From the NCBI GenBank assembly GCA_948474755.1, contig CAOLHI010000147.1, positions 434,001-498,000 of the forward strand: a DNA stretch of 64,000 bases. The letters are read 5' to 3'. The translations under genes and the position numbers were made by a program. The notes under the pieces were generated by a model. It was not told the origin of the DNA. It did no database searches and saw nothing but the letters and a program-made list of their open reading frames with translations. Position 1 is the first letter of the stretch. Every line of letters starts with the position of its first letter. The stretch comes from Ctenosaura bakeri. Lineage: Eukaryota; Chordata; Lepidosauria; Squamata; Iguanidae. Below, piece after piece: positions 13,401 through 22,779 of this stretch.

Positions 13401-16400
13401 AAAATTAAGAAGACAAGTCTTCTGTATTATCTTTTAAAATATGGCATGAATCCTTTTCTCTAAAACTTTATTTATGGATCAACTGTAAGAGTGCAGCCTT
13501 GAGGGCAGTAATCTGTAGAGGAACAGTGGCTGAGAAGGCAGCTCAGCCCTTTGACCTGTCGGATTATCCACATTTGTCAACAGAGGAATAGAGAACACAT
13601 ACAAATATAGGCTGAAGGAGGGGCAACTAAAGATCAATTTGGTATAGATGTCACTGTTGATGAGGCAAGTAAGAATAAAGGAAGACCTGCACTTCTTTTG
13701 TTTTCTCTTGCCAACTTCTCTACAATAAAATTCATCATCAGTCATGTTACATATTATATTGCCCACAACACATAGTCTGCTGTTTCAACAGCTGCTCACA
13801 TTTTCAAGTAGATTACTATTTAAAGCTGTATTCAAAAGAGTACAAATCTTTCTTCATGTATACATTTTTCCTTTCAGTTTATGACCATGCAATTATTTTT
13901 ATCACCACTGCCAGTTCCAAGATACAAGAGGCTTTTTTCCTTCAACTGTTCCACTCACCCCACTAGCATCAGAATAGTAACTCTTTTAAACCATAGGGAG
14001 CAACTTGTGGCCTCTCCAGCTCTTGCTGGACTACAACTCCCATCATGGTCATCCTTGACTATGTTGGCTAAGGCTGATGGGAATATAAGTACAGCAATCT
14101 CTCCAGGACCATGTTCCAACTCAGCCTGTTTTAAACTTTTGCCATCTGAAAAAGAACAACTGCCACCTTCCTCCTTACATCACACATAATTTTGATCAAA
14201 GAAGTTAAAAGATATTACAGAATATTTCTCAGCATGATAAAGCAATGGCTGTTGATTAAGGTTTGTTGTGCAAACAGACTGTATGATCAGAAATCCTAGT
14301 CAAGTTCAGTGATATAAAATAAATTAATAAGAGAAGACTCTTGTTCTCACCTCTAAATATTTCAACCATAATCTTATTTTGAGTTTTGTTGTTATTCCAA
14401 ACATTTAAACTCACTTCTAATAAAGAAACAGTTAGTACTACAGGTTTTGGTCTAAAGAACAGATGAAGTAGAAATCAGAAGCTATCTATTTGCCTGAAGG
14501 ATTCATTTACAAATTTCTTCAATCAAATTAAGAGCATGGAATGTAGCATGACCCTGAAGAAATGTATTTCTTTTAAAACCTAAAATATGAATTTACCCTG
14601 AGAAAGAGATGCCTTCTACCTAGTAGGCATCTTTAGAAGCTTTCTAATAAAAAGACCAAGCAGAGGAAATGAAAAAGGATCCCGGAAGGTGTTTTGCCTC
14701 TCCAAATCTTACGATCTCATGGAAGGAAGAAACTCAGAGCCTTTTTTGGCTAACAGCCCCATCAGAAAATATCATCATGTAGGCTACAAGAAAAACATGG
14801 GAAACACCCAACTAAGAGGGACAAGTGCAGCTATTTAACTACTTCAGATTACAGTAGTGAATATAAGTAACAGATTTCCATACGATCTGATACAGGTCAC
14901 AAAACTAATTTGTGAAGTAAGGATAACATGTGTGGCTTCAACCAATTGCAAATTTGTTTACCCTTCCAACCAAGAAAGCAACATTACATAATTCAGATTA
15001 CAAATAGGGAAAACAAGTCCCACCCAGATTAATGGGACCTCCTTGGTCTTGTGCCTATATATGAATTTCACAGACTTAATAGTGTTGGTATGGGAAGTGT
15101 GAAGTACAGAGCTCAGTGGGAAATGCTTGCAAGTTAAATATGTATATGTTCAACCCTTTTCTTTACAAAAAATATATCATCAGGAAACCCTGAATCGCTA
15201 TTTGATTTCTCTCTCACAAACAACAGCAACAGCCTGGGAGCACAGCTACAATCCTGTATGTATGTATACAAGTGCATGCATACTTAGAGAGACTGAATTT
15301 GTCATCTTTCCTTCCAAGTTTTCTTCCTCCCTTGTCACTTTCCAACGCTATCATTTATCTTTTTGAACAAGCATGTTGCCTTGGTTTTGTCTTTTGCATC
15401 CTCTTCTTCCATGGTTGCTCATTTCAGTCTGTTAGCCAGTTATGTCACATCTTCCTTTATAACACTGCAGAATAAAAACCTTTTTTTCATTCTCTCCCTG
15501 CCCCAACCTAATATGTAGCCCATGGTCTTTTACCTATTGTTGAAATTTCCTCTTCTCTGATCTTCTGCTGTCTCACCTTGGACCCCTCACATCTAACCAG
15601 CACTCCACTCTCAAAGTCATCTAGCTCTTTGATCACTGTTTCCCCAAAGATTCTCCTCCCAGATTCTGCACAAATCCCTTCCCATCCTTTGTTTCAAAAC
15701 CCTCCATAGCATCTTTCCATCCCTATACTCTTATATCACAATATATCCAGACAGTAACTTTCACTCTTTCAGATCCATCACTCATTACTGCCTGAAGATC
15801 ACCTGCCTCCTTAAAAAAAACTCAGCCTTTTCTCCATATCCTTTGAAAGTATTTTCAAGAATGCCTGATGATAGCTTTCTGACTTTCTTTCACATGACTC
15901 CACAAGGACACCTTTCCCATTAAGCCTTTGGCATAACACCTGGTGGCACGTGCGCGCACACACACCTACTTCCTAAACCTGCTAAGACGTTGGGGAAAAG
16001 TACTATGTATGCTTAGCTTCGTACTGCTGATGTAAACAAGGAAGTGTACTGTTTTCCTGTGCCATGTTTCAAACTGTAAGCTCCCTAAAACAGGAATTTA
16101 TCCCCTCATAATCTGTAAAATTTTATGAATCCATAACAGAAAGTAAACCGTACTGTAATTAGTGGAATTTACTTCTGAATAAACGCAGAGAGGATCAGAT
16201 TAATCTGATTACCGTGGACTAAACAGTTTGTGGACTAAAGCCTATTTTCTCATGCCTCTGATAAAATGGATTCTACTGCTCAGAAGCTCACGCTGCAATG
16301 ACAAGATCTAAATCTATTACAACAGTGCTTGTTAAGCCATCCATGTGGGGCACTGGGAACTTATTTTCTCCCAGTTAACTCCAGGTACTGGCTTAATCAG

Positions 16401-18001
16401 CTCAGAGACGTGCACCAATCCACAGACCACCACTCTGAGAAGAACTGTATTACAATACACTATAAAAAAAATGTCCTAAATACCCTAAAGGCACCAGATC
16501 CCACCTGGTCGTGGAAGCTAAGCAGAGCCAGCTCTGGTTAGTACTTGGATGGGAGACTGCCAACGGACACCAGATGCTGTAGGCTACATTTCAGAAGAAG
16601 GAACTGGCCAAACCACCTCTGAGCATACCTTGCCTAAGAAAACCCTATGAAATACATGGGGTTGCCATAAGTCGACAGATAAGTTGAAGGTGCGCGTTAG
16701 GCTAACACAGCTATGTCTCTGAACAGTATAAACTCCTCTGGGCGAGAAGGTGCCTCATTTGATGCAGTTTAAACATGACAACTCGGATCATCCTGTATGA
16801 GATTCAGTCACATCTGCTAAGGATCTACCTGAAAAGGAGGCAAAGAAACCACAAGTCTATTTTGCAAGTGCTGTGCCTCTGCGGCGACAGACTGAAGGGT
16901 GCAGTTTTATGCGCACTGACCTGGGAATACGCCCCACTGAATGCAGGGCAGTTTACTGCTGAGTGAACATGCCTCCAGTTGTAGGGGAACTCAGGCCATT
17001 TCCGCACTAGGCTGTTATAGCGCGATATTCCACTTTCAACCTCCTCTGGAATCCTGGGGTTTGCAGTTTCGGGAGGGGCCGGCCGGCCCCTCCCGAAACT
17101 GCAAACCCCAGGATGCCAGAGGATGTTGAACGTGGAATCATCGCGCTATAACAGCCTAGTGCGGAAATGGCCTCAGAGTCCTATCCATTCTTACTGGGGG
17201 GAAAGCCCCATTGAGCGCAATAGGGTTTATTTTTTGAGCAGAGATGCACAGAATAGGCTCATATACGTGGATTGGAGCCTACTTCCTCCTGCCTCGGATT
17301 CTACGCTCAGAAGCCTAACGCTGCAACGTCAAATCCTCAACCCATGACAACGCTTCGGAAGCCACCAGATACGTGGGGCGCTGGGCGTACACAGGCCGCT
17401 TCCGCACTCGAGTGTTATCGCGCTATCATCCCACTTCCAACCTCCTATGGAATCCTGGGGTTTCCTTTCAGGCCCCTCCCGAAACTGCAAACCCCAGGAT
17501 TCCATAGGAGGTTGAAAGTGGGATGATAGCGCGATAACACTCTAGTGCGGAAACGGCCAGAGTCATACACGCCGAATTTGTCTTCCCACTTGCAGCCACG
17601 GATTCGTTATGTTTTACGACTCACATTACTGGGGACCTAATACAGAAATAAGGCGCCGGGAGGAGCGGGGCAGCCGTGGCACAATATCAAAAAAAACAGT
17701 CGAACTCCCAACCCGGGCAAAGGGGTGCCGCCCCTGAGGGTTATTTCACGGGACTCCCACCCGCCCTTCCTGGCTGGCTGGCTGGCTGGCTGGCTGCCGC
17801 TCGCCGCCGCTTCTCGCCCCGGCAACCAAAGAGGAACCACGGAGCCGGCCGCAGGGCGACCTAAGCGGGGAAGGCGAGGCGGCGGCGGCGGCGGCGGCGG
17901 CGGCCCTGCTTCCGACCAAGAAGCTCTCAGACGGGGCAGGCGAGGAGGAGGAGGGGGGGGAGGCCCCGCTCAGTTACCTTCGTGGTGCGGATGTGCTCCA
18001 T
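4351..18001 (-). CDS. MTMR6: MTMR6, myotubularin-related phosphatase 6 (5' part, coding exons 1-8)
   Basis: MTMR6 removes the 3-phosphate from PI(3)P and PI(3,5)P2 on endosomal membranes and works with MTMR9 (established for the family). Eight exons are visible: 17978-18001, 11316-11432, 9533-9695, 9254-9411, 7762-7890, 6952-7086, 5466-5598 and 4351-4460. They join without a frame break into 969 nt (323 codons). The product starts MEHIRTTK, contains the PH-GRAM domain (about residues 1-100, including VEQVKLLDRF and VPRERDCHDIYNSLLQL) and the first part of the phosphatase domain (WQLSDANRDYK, GFSARCLEDEH, GLSVNDF, SGWLRHIKAV). In human MTMR6 the catalytic Cys is residue 336, 13 residues beyond the last codon seen here. 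I did not find the next exon in 1-4350, so the gene continues past the left edge. The start codon has a strong Kozak context (A at -3, G at +4). The gene is divergent from NUP58. Confidence 0.97.
5466..5598 (-). CDS. MTMR6: MTMR6 coding exon 7
   Basis: This exon holds 133 nt from LNAMANRAAGKGYENEDN through IRFQFVGIENIHVMRSSLQK to LLE. The acceptor is TTCAAG|CTG and the donor GAAG|GTATG. It ends in phase 1, matching exon 8. Confidence 0.95.
5599..6951 (-). other. MTMR6 intron 6
   Basis: Mostly unique AT-rich sequence. The part at about 6110-6440 resembles a degraded interspersed repeat, with short ORFs that have no recognisable domain. No exon was seen. Confidence 0.45.
6952..7086 (-). CDS. 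MTMR6: MTMR6 coding exon 6
   Basis: This exon holds 135 nt, 45 residues from AAICRCSQPLSGFSARCLED to YVVDTRPK. The acceptor is CACTAG|GCT and the donor AAA|GTATGT. It is phase 0 at both ends. Confidence 0.95.
7087..7761 (-). other. MTMR6 intron 5
   Basis: AT-rich intron. No repeat or exon was recognised. Confidence 0.5.
7762..7890 (-). CDS. MTMR6: MTMR6 coding exon 5
   Basis: This exon holds 129 nt, 43 residues from ICETYPRELYVP through SKFRSKGRFPVLSYYH to KDIE. The acceptor is CTTTCAG|ATT and the donor GAG|GTATAG. No long ORF covers it, and it was found by translating the reverse strand. Confidence 0.93.
7891..9253 (-). other. MTMR6 intron 4
   Basis: Intron with degraded palindromic DNA-element remnants at about 8190-8360 (AAGAATCCCCTAG and GGGATTTTGGGAG arms). 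Otherwise nothing was recognised. Confidence 0.45.
9254..9411 (-). CDS. MTMR6: MTMR6 coding exon 4
   Basis: This exon holds 158 nt from ARYDELYAFSYNP to DANRDYK. It is separated from exon 3 by a very short intron of 121 bp (9412-9532). The acceptor is TTTTAG|CA and the donor AAG|GTAATA. It begins the myotubularin phosphatase domain. Confidence 0.95.
9533..9695 (-). CDS. MTMR6: MTMR6 coding exon 3 (PH-GRAM)
   Basis: This exon holds 163 nt from ILHHHIAAVEKL to LLQLSRP. The acceptor is CTTCAG|ATA and the donor CCAG|GTAGGC. It completes the GRAM domain (TTSGCPLLIQCKNF, VHFIVPRERDCHDIY). It ends in phase 1. Confidence 0.95.
9696..11315 (-). other. MTMR6 intron 2
   Basis: Intron with a possible Tigger-like terminal sequence (CAGTTGGCCCTACAC, 10314). 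From 10600 to 10960 there is locally duplicated GC-rich sequence (GGTGGCTGCTTGCAAAATCAC and related phrases). No exon was seen. Confidence 0.4.
11316..11432 (-). CDS. MTMR6: MTMR6 coding exon 2 (PH-GRAM)
   Basis: This exon holds 117 nt, 39 residues from VEQVKLLDRF to NQKEIW. The acceptor is CACAG|GTT and the donor TGG|GTGAGG. It forms the first strands of the GRAM domain. An ORF that starts further upstream reads into intron. Confidence 0.95.
11433..16475 (-). other. MTMR6 intron 1, distal part
   Basis: A long intron between coding exons 1 and 2. It holds a short palindromic element at about 14018-14075 (GGACTACAACTCCCATCATG) and pyrimidine-rich stretches at 15480-15830. No coding exon was recognised. 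Confidence 0.45.
16476..16696 (+). mobile_element. 5S-rRNA-derived SINE
   Basis: The head is 5S-like: GGAAGCTAAGCAGAGCCAG, GGTTAGTACTTGGATGGGAG (the 5S internal promoter region) and GATGCTGTAGGCT. The body is GCCAAACCACCTCTGAG, AAAACCCTATGAAATACATG and GGGTTGCCATAAGTCGACAG. It is a retroposon, not a functional 5S gene. Confidence 0.88.
16994..17172. mobile_element. Palindromic MITE copy P1, TSD TCA
   Basis: It begins GGCCATTTCCGCACTAGG and ends with the inverted match TAGTGCGGAAATGGCC. It folds on itself almost completely around a GGGGCCGGCCGGCCCC centre. The flanks are TCA (16991-16993) and TCA (17173-17175), a 3-bp target duplication. It has no coding capacity and lies in MTMR6 intron 1. 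Confidence 0.88.
17394..17558. mobile_element. Palindromic MITE copy P2
   Basis: Same family, 165 bp. Both arms carry the copy-specific reading AGTGTTATCGCGCTATCATC, where P1 has CTGTTATAGCGCGAT. The flanks (ACA and AGA) are not identical. Confidence 0.85.
17771..17796. repeat. (GGCT)n microsatellite in MTMR6 intron 1
   Basis: Six tandem TGGC/GGCT units. Confidence 0.9.
17878..17903. repeat. (GGC)n microsatellite next to MTMR6 exon 1
   Basis: Eight or more GGC units about 75 bp downstream, in the MTMR6 sense, of the exon 1 donor. CGG-type runs are common in CpG islands and often vary in length. Confidence 0.9.
17978..18001 (-). CDS. MTMR6: MTMR6 coding exon 1
   Basis: This exon holds 24 nt encoding MEHIRTTK, identical to the known MTMR6 N-terminus. 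Its donor is AAG|GTAACT. It sits in a CpG island, and codon phase at the junction is 0. Confidence 0.95.
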
Positions 18002-18232
18002 GATGCCGCCGCGCCCAGCCGAGCCGCCACCCCTTCAGGACCCGACAGCGGGAGCCACCCCCTCTCCGCCCAGCCGCGCGCCCGCCGTCTCCTGGAGACG
18101 CTTCCTGGCCATCGGAGGGGGGCGGCGAGAAGAGCGGCGAGGAAAGGGCCGCGCCGCTCCCCCGCAGCGCCCCCTGCCGCCCGGAAGACCCGCTCCGTGA
18201 AAGCGAGGCCGTCCGGAGACACATACCAGATA

Positions 18233-18559
18233 GGCCATTTCCACACTAGGCTGTTATAGCGCTATGATTCCACTTTCAACCTCCTACTGGTCCCTCCCTA
18301 AACTGCACACCCCAGGGCCGCTTCCGCACTAAGCTCTCATAGCGTGATGATTCCGCTGTCAACATCCTATGGAATCCTGGGGTTTGCAGTTTGGGGAGGG
18401 GCCGGCCAGTCCCTTCCCAAACTGCAAACCCCAGGATTCCATAGGATGTAGACAGTAGAATCATTGCGCTATAAGAGCGTACTGCGGAAGTGGCCCAGGA
18501 TTCCGTAGGAGATTGAAAGTGGAATCATAGCGCTATAACAGCCTAGTGTGGAAATGACC
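18233..18559. mobile_element. Palindromic MITE copy P3 (outer, interrupted)
   Basis: The outer element starts GGCCATTTCCACACTAGG and ends CCTAGTGTGGAAATGACC. It is split by the inner copy at 18316-18495. Removing the inner copy and one CAG restores a normal foldback element of about 144 bp. It lies immediately upstream of the MTMR6 CpG island. Confidence 0.82.
18316..18495. mobile_element. Palindromic MITE copy P3 (inner, nested), TSD CAG
   Basis: This is a 180-bp copy inserted inside another copy of the same family. It starts GGCCGCTTCCGCACTAAG and ends with the inverted match GTACTGCGGAAGTGGCC. The flanks are CAG (18313-18315) and CAG (18496-18498). It proves both the element ends and a 3-bp duplication. 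Confidence 0.88.
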
Positions 18560-18789
18560 GTTCAGCGGGTAGCCCTGTTTGGCTGTGCGGCAAAATCCAA
18601 AATCCACAAAAAAGCGGTTATCTTTGTTGGCCAGTCAAAATGCAGAAAAGTCGTCATGCGACGTTGTGAGGTTTCACTGGCTTCTTCATAAGAGATGTTA
18701 AAAATCACACCAGGAAACAAAAGTGAGGATGTTAGAATCACAGGGCTATCTTTTTAGCCTTATACAGCTGCACCGTTAAACCACTATTA

Positions 18790-18922
18790 TATAGCATTTA
18801 TTTCTATACCGTTTATCAACTGAGTGTTATCTAAGCGGTTTACAATGTGTTTTAGCTAATTGCCCCCAACAAGCTGGGTACTCATTTTACCGACCTGCGG
18901 AAGGATGGAAGGCTTAGTTTAA
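18790..18922 (-). mobile_element. Sauria-type SINE fragment
   Basis: The plus strand shows the inverted SINE tail: TTGCCCCCAACAAGCTGGG, ACTCATTTTACCGACCTG and GGAAGGATGGAAGGC. The tRNA-like head is missing. Confidence 0.75.
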
Positions 18923-18928
18923 CTGCCA

Positions 18929-19082
18929 CATTCTGGGGCTTGTAGTTTTAGTGAAGCCCAAGATCTCTCTGGCTAAGTTCTAAATGTCCCTTCCTAAACT
19001 CCCTAGCTCAGGATTTCCTATGATGTTGCCATGGAAGTTAAAGTGGAATAATAGTGTTATAGCGGTGTAGTGTGATAAGGTC
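18929..19082. mobile_element. Palindromic MITE copy P4 (fragment)
   Basis: This is the right part of a long-form copy (TTCTGGGGCTTGTAGTTT, GCCCAAGATCTCTCTGGC, GTGGAATAATAGTGTTATAG). Its left end is lost next to the SINE fragment. Confidence 0.7.
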
Positions 19083-19597
19083 CTTTGTCTCAGATGTTAT
19101 TTCTGCTGTCAGTTGAGATGATTGATATCCCTGTAGGCCAATGGTGGATATGAGACTGATTTAAGTCTGTCCTCCCCATTGCAGGATTTTCTTTTACCTT
19201 ACTCAAAGCTAGGAAAAATACTACTACCAGCTACTGCTGTTGTTGAATCAGTTGCTGCACTTGTCTGGTACGTCTGCAGTAATGGGCTGAAGCATGCTCA
19301 AATATATGTAATTTTCAAGAGAATGCTCTCACACTAAGATTCCTCCCTTTGCCTTGAAAACAGGGTTGCCAGATCTCTAGTCTCTAGTTTTTGCAGGTCA
19401 TCTTCAGATGGATGAAGAGGAAGCAAATTCCCCAGTTTTTGTGGGTTCAGCTCTGGACAATAACAAAGGGGTGTGTACATATCTCAGCTCAGTTTATAGA
19501 GTAGTAGTTTGAACAGATTAACCAATTTCTTGCTGAAACTTACAAAGACTTCCCTAATGGTCCATCTATTTACTTTAACCTTCCTCTTTCACTCCAT
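19083..19597. other. Intergenic DNA between MTMR6 and NUP58
   Basis: Nothing was recognised beyond short low-complexity runs. Confidence 0.4.
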
Positions 19598-19697
19598 GGC
19601 CATTTCTGCACTAGACTGTTATGCTTCCAACCCCAGAATTCCATAGGATATTGAAAGTTGAATAATAGCATTATAACAGTCCAGTGCAGAAATGGCC
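19598..19697. mobile_element. Palindromic MITE copy P5 (short, deleted centre)
   Basis: Starts GGCCATTTCTGCACTAGAC and ends GTCCAGTGCAGAAATGGCC, but is only 100 bp long, so most of the left arm is deleted. Confidence 0.82.
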
Positions 19698-20690
19698 CAA
19701 GTAGCTGTGGCATCAGGGTTCCCCTGTCACTCTGCTCAAGATCCAGTTTAGGATCATCTCAACCCTGAGGCCTCCACGCAAAACCTCAGGACACAAAAGG
19801 ATCTTGACTGTCAACCCTACTTAAGAACTGGAGAAGAGTGTTCACACCCTGAGATCTTGACAACCCTAGCTTTTAATTGGTTGGATATGTCCCCGAAATG
19901 GGATTCAAGGCAGTAAGAGCATGTCAAATATAAAAACACAGGTAAATAAAACTACATTTAAAACATATCACTAAGGACCATAAATAAAACACAGCAACCA
20001 CCCTCTAGAAAGCACTTGTCTCAGAAACCAGTTTCTGAAAATCTACCTGAATAATAAAAAAAAAGTCTTTTAACTTTTTACAGACTGGCCCTGCACTTAA
20101 CACATTGTTCATCTAAGATAAATGTCATAATAAATTAGTCCATGTTTAAGGGGGCCCAAAGGCTGGAATACTTGTGACATCATCTACCTGGCCAATCACT
20201 TAGAACATTTCAGGCAACAAAGGAGCTTGCCTGAGATACACTGTTTTGCCACTAGCTGAAAACAAGTTAACATTTCTCTGTTTCAGTTTTCATGATGAAA
20301 TTGCTTGTAGAAAAGATTAATTCTAACAGCCATGTCAAGGAAGAATGACTTTACTGATCTGGGACTTCTCTGGAGGGGGGGCTCCAAGACCAACAAGACC
20401 AACAATCCAGTGAGGTAAAAAAATTCACTCCACAGGCCTTTGTATAATGTGTTGTTTTTTCTTTGTTGTTGCTGTTTTTAATTTATGTTATTTATTTATT
20501 TTTATTTATTTATTTGTATCCTGCCTCTCCATATGGATCGAGGCAGCGAACAGCTTAGAAATAGCATGTATTTTGATACATTTTTCTATACATGCTCCCA
20601 ACAAGCTGGGTACTCATTTTGTTTTAAATAGTTTTGGATTTATGATGGTGTAATTGCTTTTTAACTTTAGTATGTTATAAATTTTTAACT
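19698..20690. other. Intergenic DNA, 19.7-20.7 kb
   Basis: Unique-looking DNA. A T-rich repeat tail near 20487-20610 shares CCCAACAAGCTGGGTACTCA with the Sauria-type SINEs. No gene was seen. Confidence 0.4.
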
Positions 20691-20691
20691 A

Positions 20692-20800
20692 CAGTTGGCC
20701 CTCCACATTGACTAGGATTAGGGGAGCAAGCCTCTCACAAAAGTGGAAAAAATCACAAATATCAAAATGTGTGTGTGTTGTGCGTGTGTGTTTGTGGGAA
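20692..20800 (+). mobile_element. Possible Tigger-like DNA element, one end only
   Basis: TA followed by CAGTTGGCCCTCCACATTG resembles the terminus of vertebrate Tigger-type elements, which insert at TA. I could not find the opposite end, so extent and identity are tentative. A (GT)n run follows at about 20768-20795. Confidence 0.35.
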
Positions 20801-21270
20801 GGTGGCCAAGGTATGGTGGGGAGAGCAGGCACACTGGGTCCATACCAGGTCATGGAAAGGGGAGGGAAAATGAGTGGGTTGGCCTGGTGGCCCTATACTT
20901 CCTTTCTCTTGTCAAGCTCCTTCCTTGGGTGAGCGCGGGGCATCACAAGAGGGTTTGTGGTGCTAAGAAATTGGGCTGCAAGCCATCCTTAGCTGACCAA
21001 ACAGTGGCTGGTGGCAGAGGAGGAGGGGGACTAGAGGTGAGTTTTTAAAGATCTGATCGCTCCAGAACTACTGAAGTTAGGAAATCGGGAAGGCACGCTT
21101 GCTTGTTGCCAATGCCCATAATCAAGGGGGCAGGGGAGACTTAGAGGAGCAAGAACAGAAAAATCTGTGCCTCTTCTTCCCAAAAAATAACCCCATGGCC
21201 AGGGCAAACCAGACACACAGACTTGCTTGCGTTTTCTTCTTGTACTACAGATCTATTACTAAAACTCTCC

Positions 21271-21370
21271 CTAGAAGCCAAGACGATTAAACTGAGATGG
21301 TAGCAATTTGAATGTATTGTGAGAAGACATGACGCACTAGAAAAGACAATAATGCTTAGCAAGGTAGGAA
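21271..21370 (+). mobile_element. BovB/RTE LINE fragment
   Basis: Contains CTAGAAGCCAAGACGATTAA, GAGAAGACATGACGCACTAG and ACAATAATGCTTAGCAAGG, matching the end of ORF2 seen in the better copy at 31386-31659. Confidence 0.7.
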
Positions 21371-21380
21371 GGAAGGCCTA

Positions 21381-21420
21381 AACACTCTAAAGCATCAGCC
21401 CCCATCTGATCTTGGAAGGT
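21381..21420 (+). mobile_element. 5S-derived SINE, 5' fragment
   Basis: ACTCTAAAGCATCAGC followed by CCATCTGATCTTGGAAG matches the head of the 5S-derived SINE. The rest is absent. Confidence 0.5.
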
Positions 21421-21541
21421 CTCCTAAATGTTGGACTGCAATTTCTGTTCCCTCTGGCCAGTACAGCCAATGATGAGAGATGTTGCCGCCTTAACAATTT
21501 CTGGAGAGGGGGCACTTCCTTTATCACTGTAATAACATCTA

Positions 21542-21699
21542 GGCCATTTCGGCACTACACTCTTATAGTGCGATTATTCCACTTTCAACATCCTATGGTA
21601 TCCTGGGGTTTGCAATTTCGGGAGGGGCCAGCTGGCCAGATTCCATAGGAAGTTGCAAGTGGAATAATCGCGCTATAAGAGTTTAGTGCCAAAATGGCC
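21542..21699. mobile_element. Palindromic MITE copy P6
   Basis: 158 bp. Starts GGCCATTTCGGCACTACAC and ends GTTTAGTGCCAAAATGGCC, with centre GGGAGGGGCCAGCTGGCC. No target duplication was seen. Confidence 0.83.
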
Positions 21700-21910
21700 T
21701 TCCTGTGACCAGGTGCATATAATGAGGTGACAGTGGTTGCTTCTGCTCTGTATCTTGCTCTGCGATTCACACTGGAGCTGAGTTCTGTAGGAATTTTTTT
21801 TTTTAATGATCATTTGTCACATCAGTTTATTTACAGAGAGCATAACTTCCTGTATTTGGAACTATTTTGGAAGAGGAAGACAGATACAAACTGGCACACA
21901 GCAACACTTT

Positions 21911-22089
21911 GGCCATTTCCACCCTATACTGAACATCCTATGGAATCCTGGGGTTTGCAGTTGAGGGAGGGCATTTAGAATTCTTAGCCTCAGAGAGCTC
22001 TTTGGCCTCAGTAAACTACAAACCCCAGAATTCCACAGGATGTTGAAAGTGGAATAATAGCACTATAACAGTGTAGGGCAGAAATGGCC
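21911..22089. mobile_element. Palindromic MITE copy P7, TSD TTT
   Basis: A 179-bp long-form copy with a middle segment containing CCTCAGAGAGCTCTTTGGCC. It starts GGCCATTTCCACCCTATAC and ends AGTGTAGGGCAGAAATGGCC. Flanked by TTT on both sides. Confidence 0.83.
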
Positions 22090-22238
22090 TTTGCTTCTTA
22101 TTTGCCATCAAGTTGATTTTTTGAGTTATGATGACCCTATGCTTGAGAGACCTCCAGCAGCTCTGGTCATCAACTAACCTGCTCAGGTATTGCAAATTCA
22201 GGGCAGCCCTGACTTCACTGCAGCCATTTCTGGACCTC
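22090..22238 (-). mobile_element. BovB/RTE LINE 3' fragment
   Basis: The reverse strand reads ALNLQYLSRLVDDQSCWRSL KHRV, the degenerate C-terminus of BovB ORF2 (compare [12 protein letters not shown] in the copy at 31386-31659). Confidence 0.75.
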
Positions 22239-22239
22239 A

Positions 22240-22411
22240 AAAGGCCCCTCTCTAAACTGCAGATTTCAGGATTCCATAGGATGTTGAAAGTGGAATAATA
22301 GCACTGTTATAGTGCCATTATTCCACTTTCACCATCCTGTGGAATTCTGGGGTTTGCAGTTTACTGAGGCCCAAGAGCTCTCTGGCTGGGAATTCTAAAT
22401 GCCCTGACCTA
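22240..22411. mobile_element. Palindromic MITE halves P8, joined end to end
   Basis: A right half-element (CCCCTCTCTAAACTGCAG, GTTGAAAGTGGAATAATAGC) runs directly into a left half-element (TATAGTGCCATTATTCCAC, CTGTGGAATTCTGGGG). The terminal GGCC sequences are missing at the join. This is a rearranged pair. Confidence 0.7.
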
Positions 22412-22613
22412 GGCCATCTCTACTCTACACTGTTATAGTGCTATCATTCCACTTTCAACATCCTGTGGAATCCTGGGGTTTGCAGTTTAGGGAGGGGCAT
22501 TCAGAATTCTCAGCCAGAGAGCTCTTTGACCTCAGTAAACTACAAACCCCAGAATTCCACAGGAGGTTGAAAGTGGAATAATAGCACTATAAGAGTGTAG
22601 TGTAGAAATGGCC
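22412..22613. mobile_element. Palindromic MITE copy P9
   Basis: A complete long-form copy of 202 bp. It starts GGCCATCTCTACTCTACAC, ends GTGTAGTGTAGAAATGGCC, and its middle contains GCCAGAGAGCTCTTTGACC. It lies about 600 bp upstream of the NUP58 start codon. Confidence 0.86.
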
Positions 22614-22779
22614 TGAATCAATCCGCCTTTAGTGCTGCGTCCCTCTTTTCCGTCCACGTTCCACATTCCCGCAGCATTATCTTCTTTTCTTATGAGTCAT
22701 TAGGTTACAGCAACGCTAACCCCCACTTCTTGTGGATTACTATTAGTAGCGCCCACTTCCGCCTCGGATTAGTCTGCGG

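Larger units (their letters stand above)
17640..18232 (-). promoter_or_regulatory. MTMR6: MTMR6 CpG-rich promoter and 5' UTR
   Basis: This GC- and CpG-dense block surrounds the MTMR6 start codon at 17999-18001. It contains GGC and GGCT microsatellites on the intron side and a G/C-rich 5' UTR side up to the MITE at 18233. No TATA box is evident. Limits were set by eye and the transcription start is not determined. Confidence 0.7.

Noticed and set aside
16510..16580. 5S rRNA gene
   Set aside because: The 5S-like head is diverged and joined to a SINE body, and the same composite recurs inverted at 28890-29106.
17005..17167. CACTA/TAGTG as the true termini of the MITE (CACTA superfamily)
   Set aside because: CACTA and TAGTG occur 11 bases inside, but five copies place the target duplications outside GGCCATTT, so the resemblance is internal.
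17725..18259. Several overlapping Gly/Arg/Ala/Pro-rich ORFs around the MTMR6 promoter
   Set aside because: They arise from CpG-island composition and GGC/GGCT repeats; only the 24-nt MTMR6 exon is supported.
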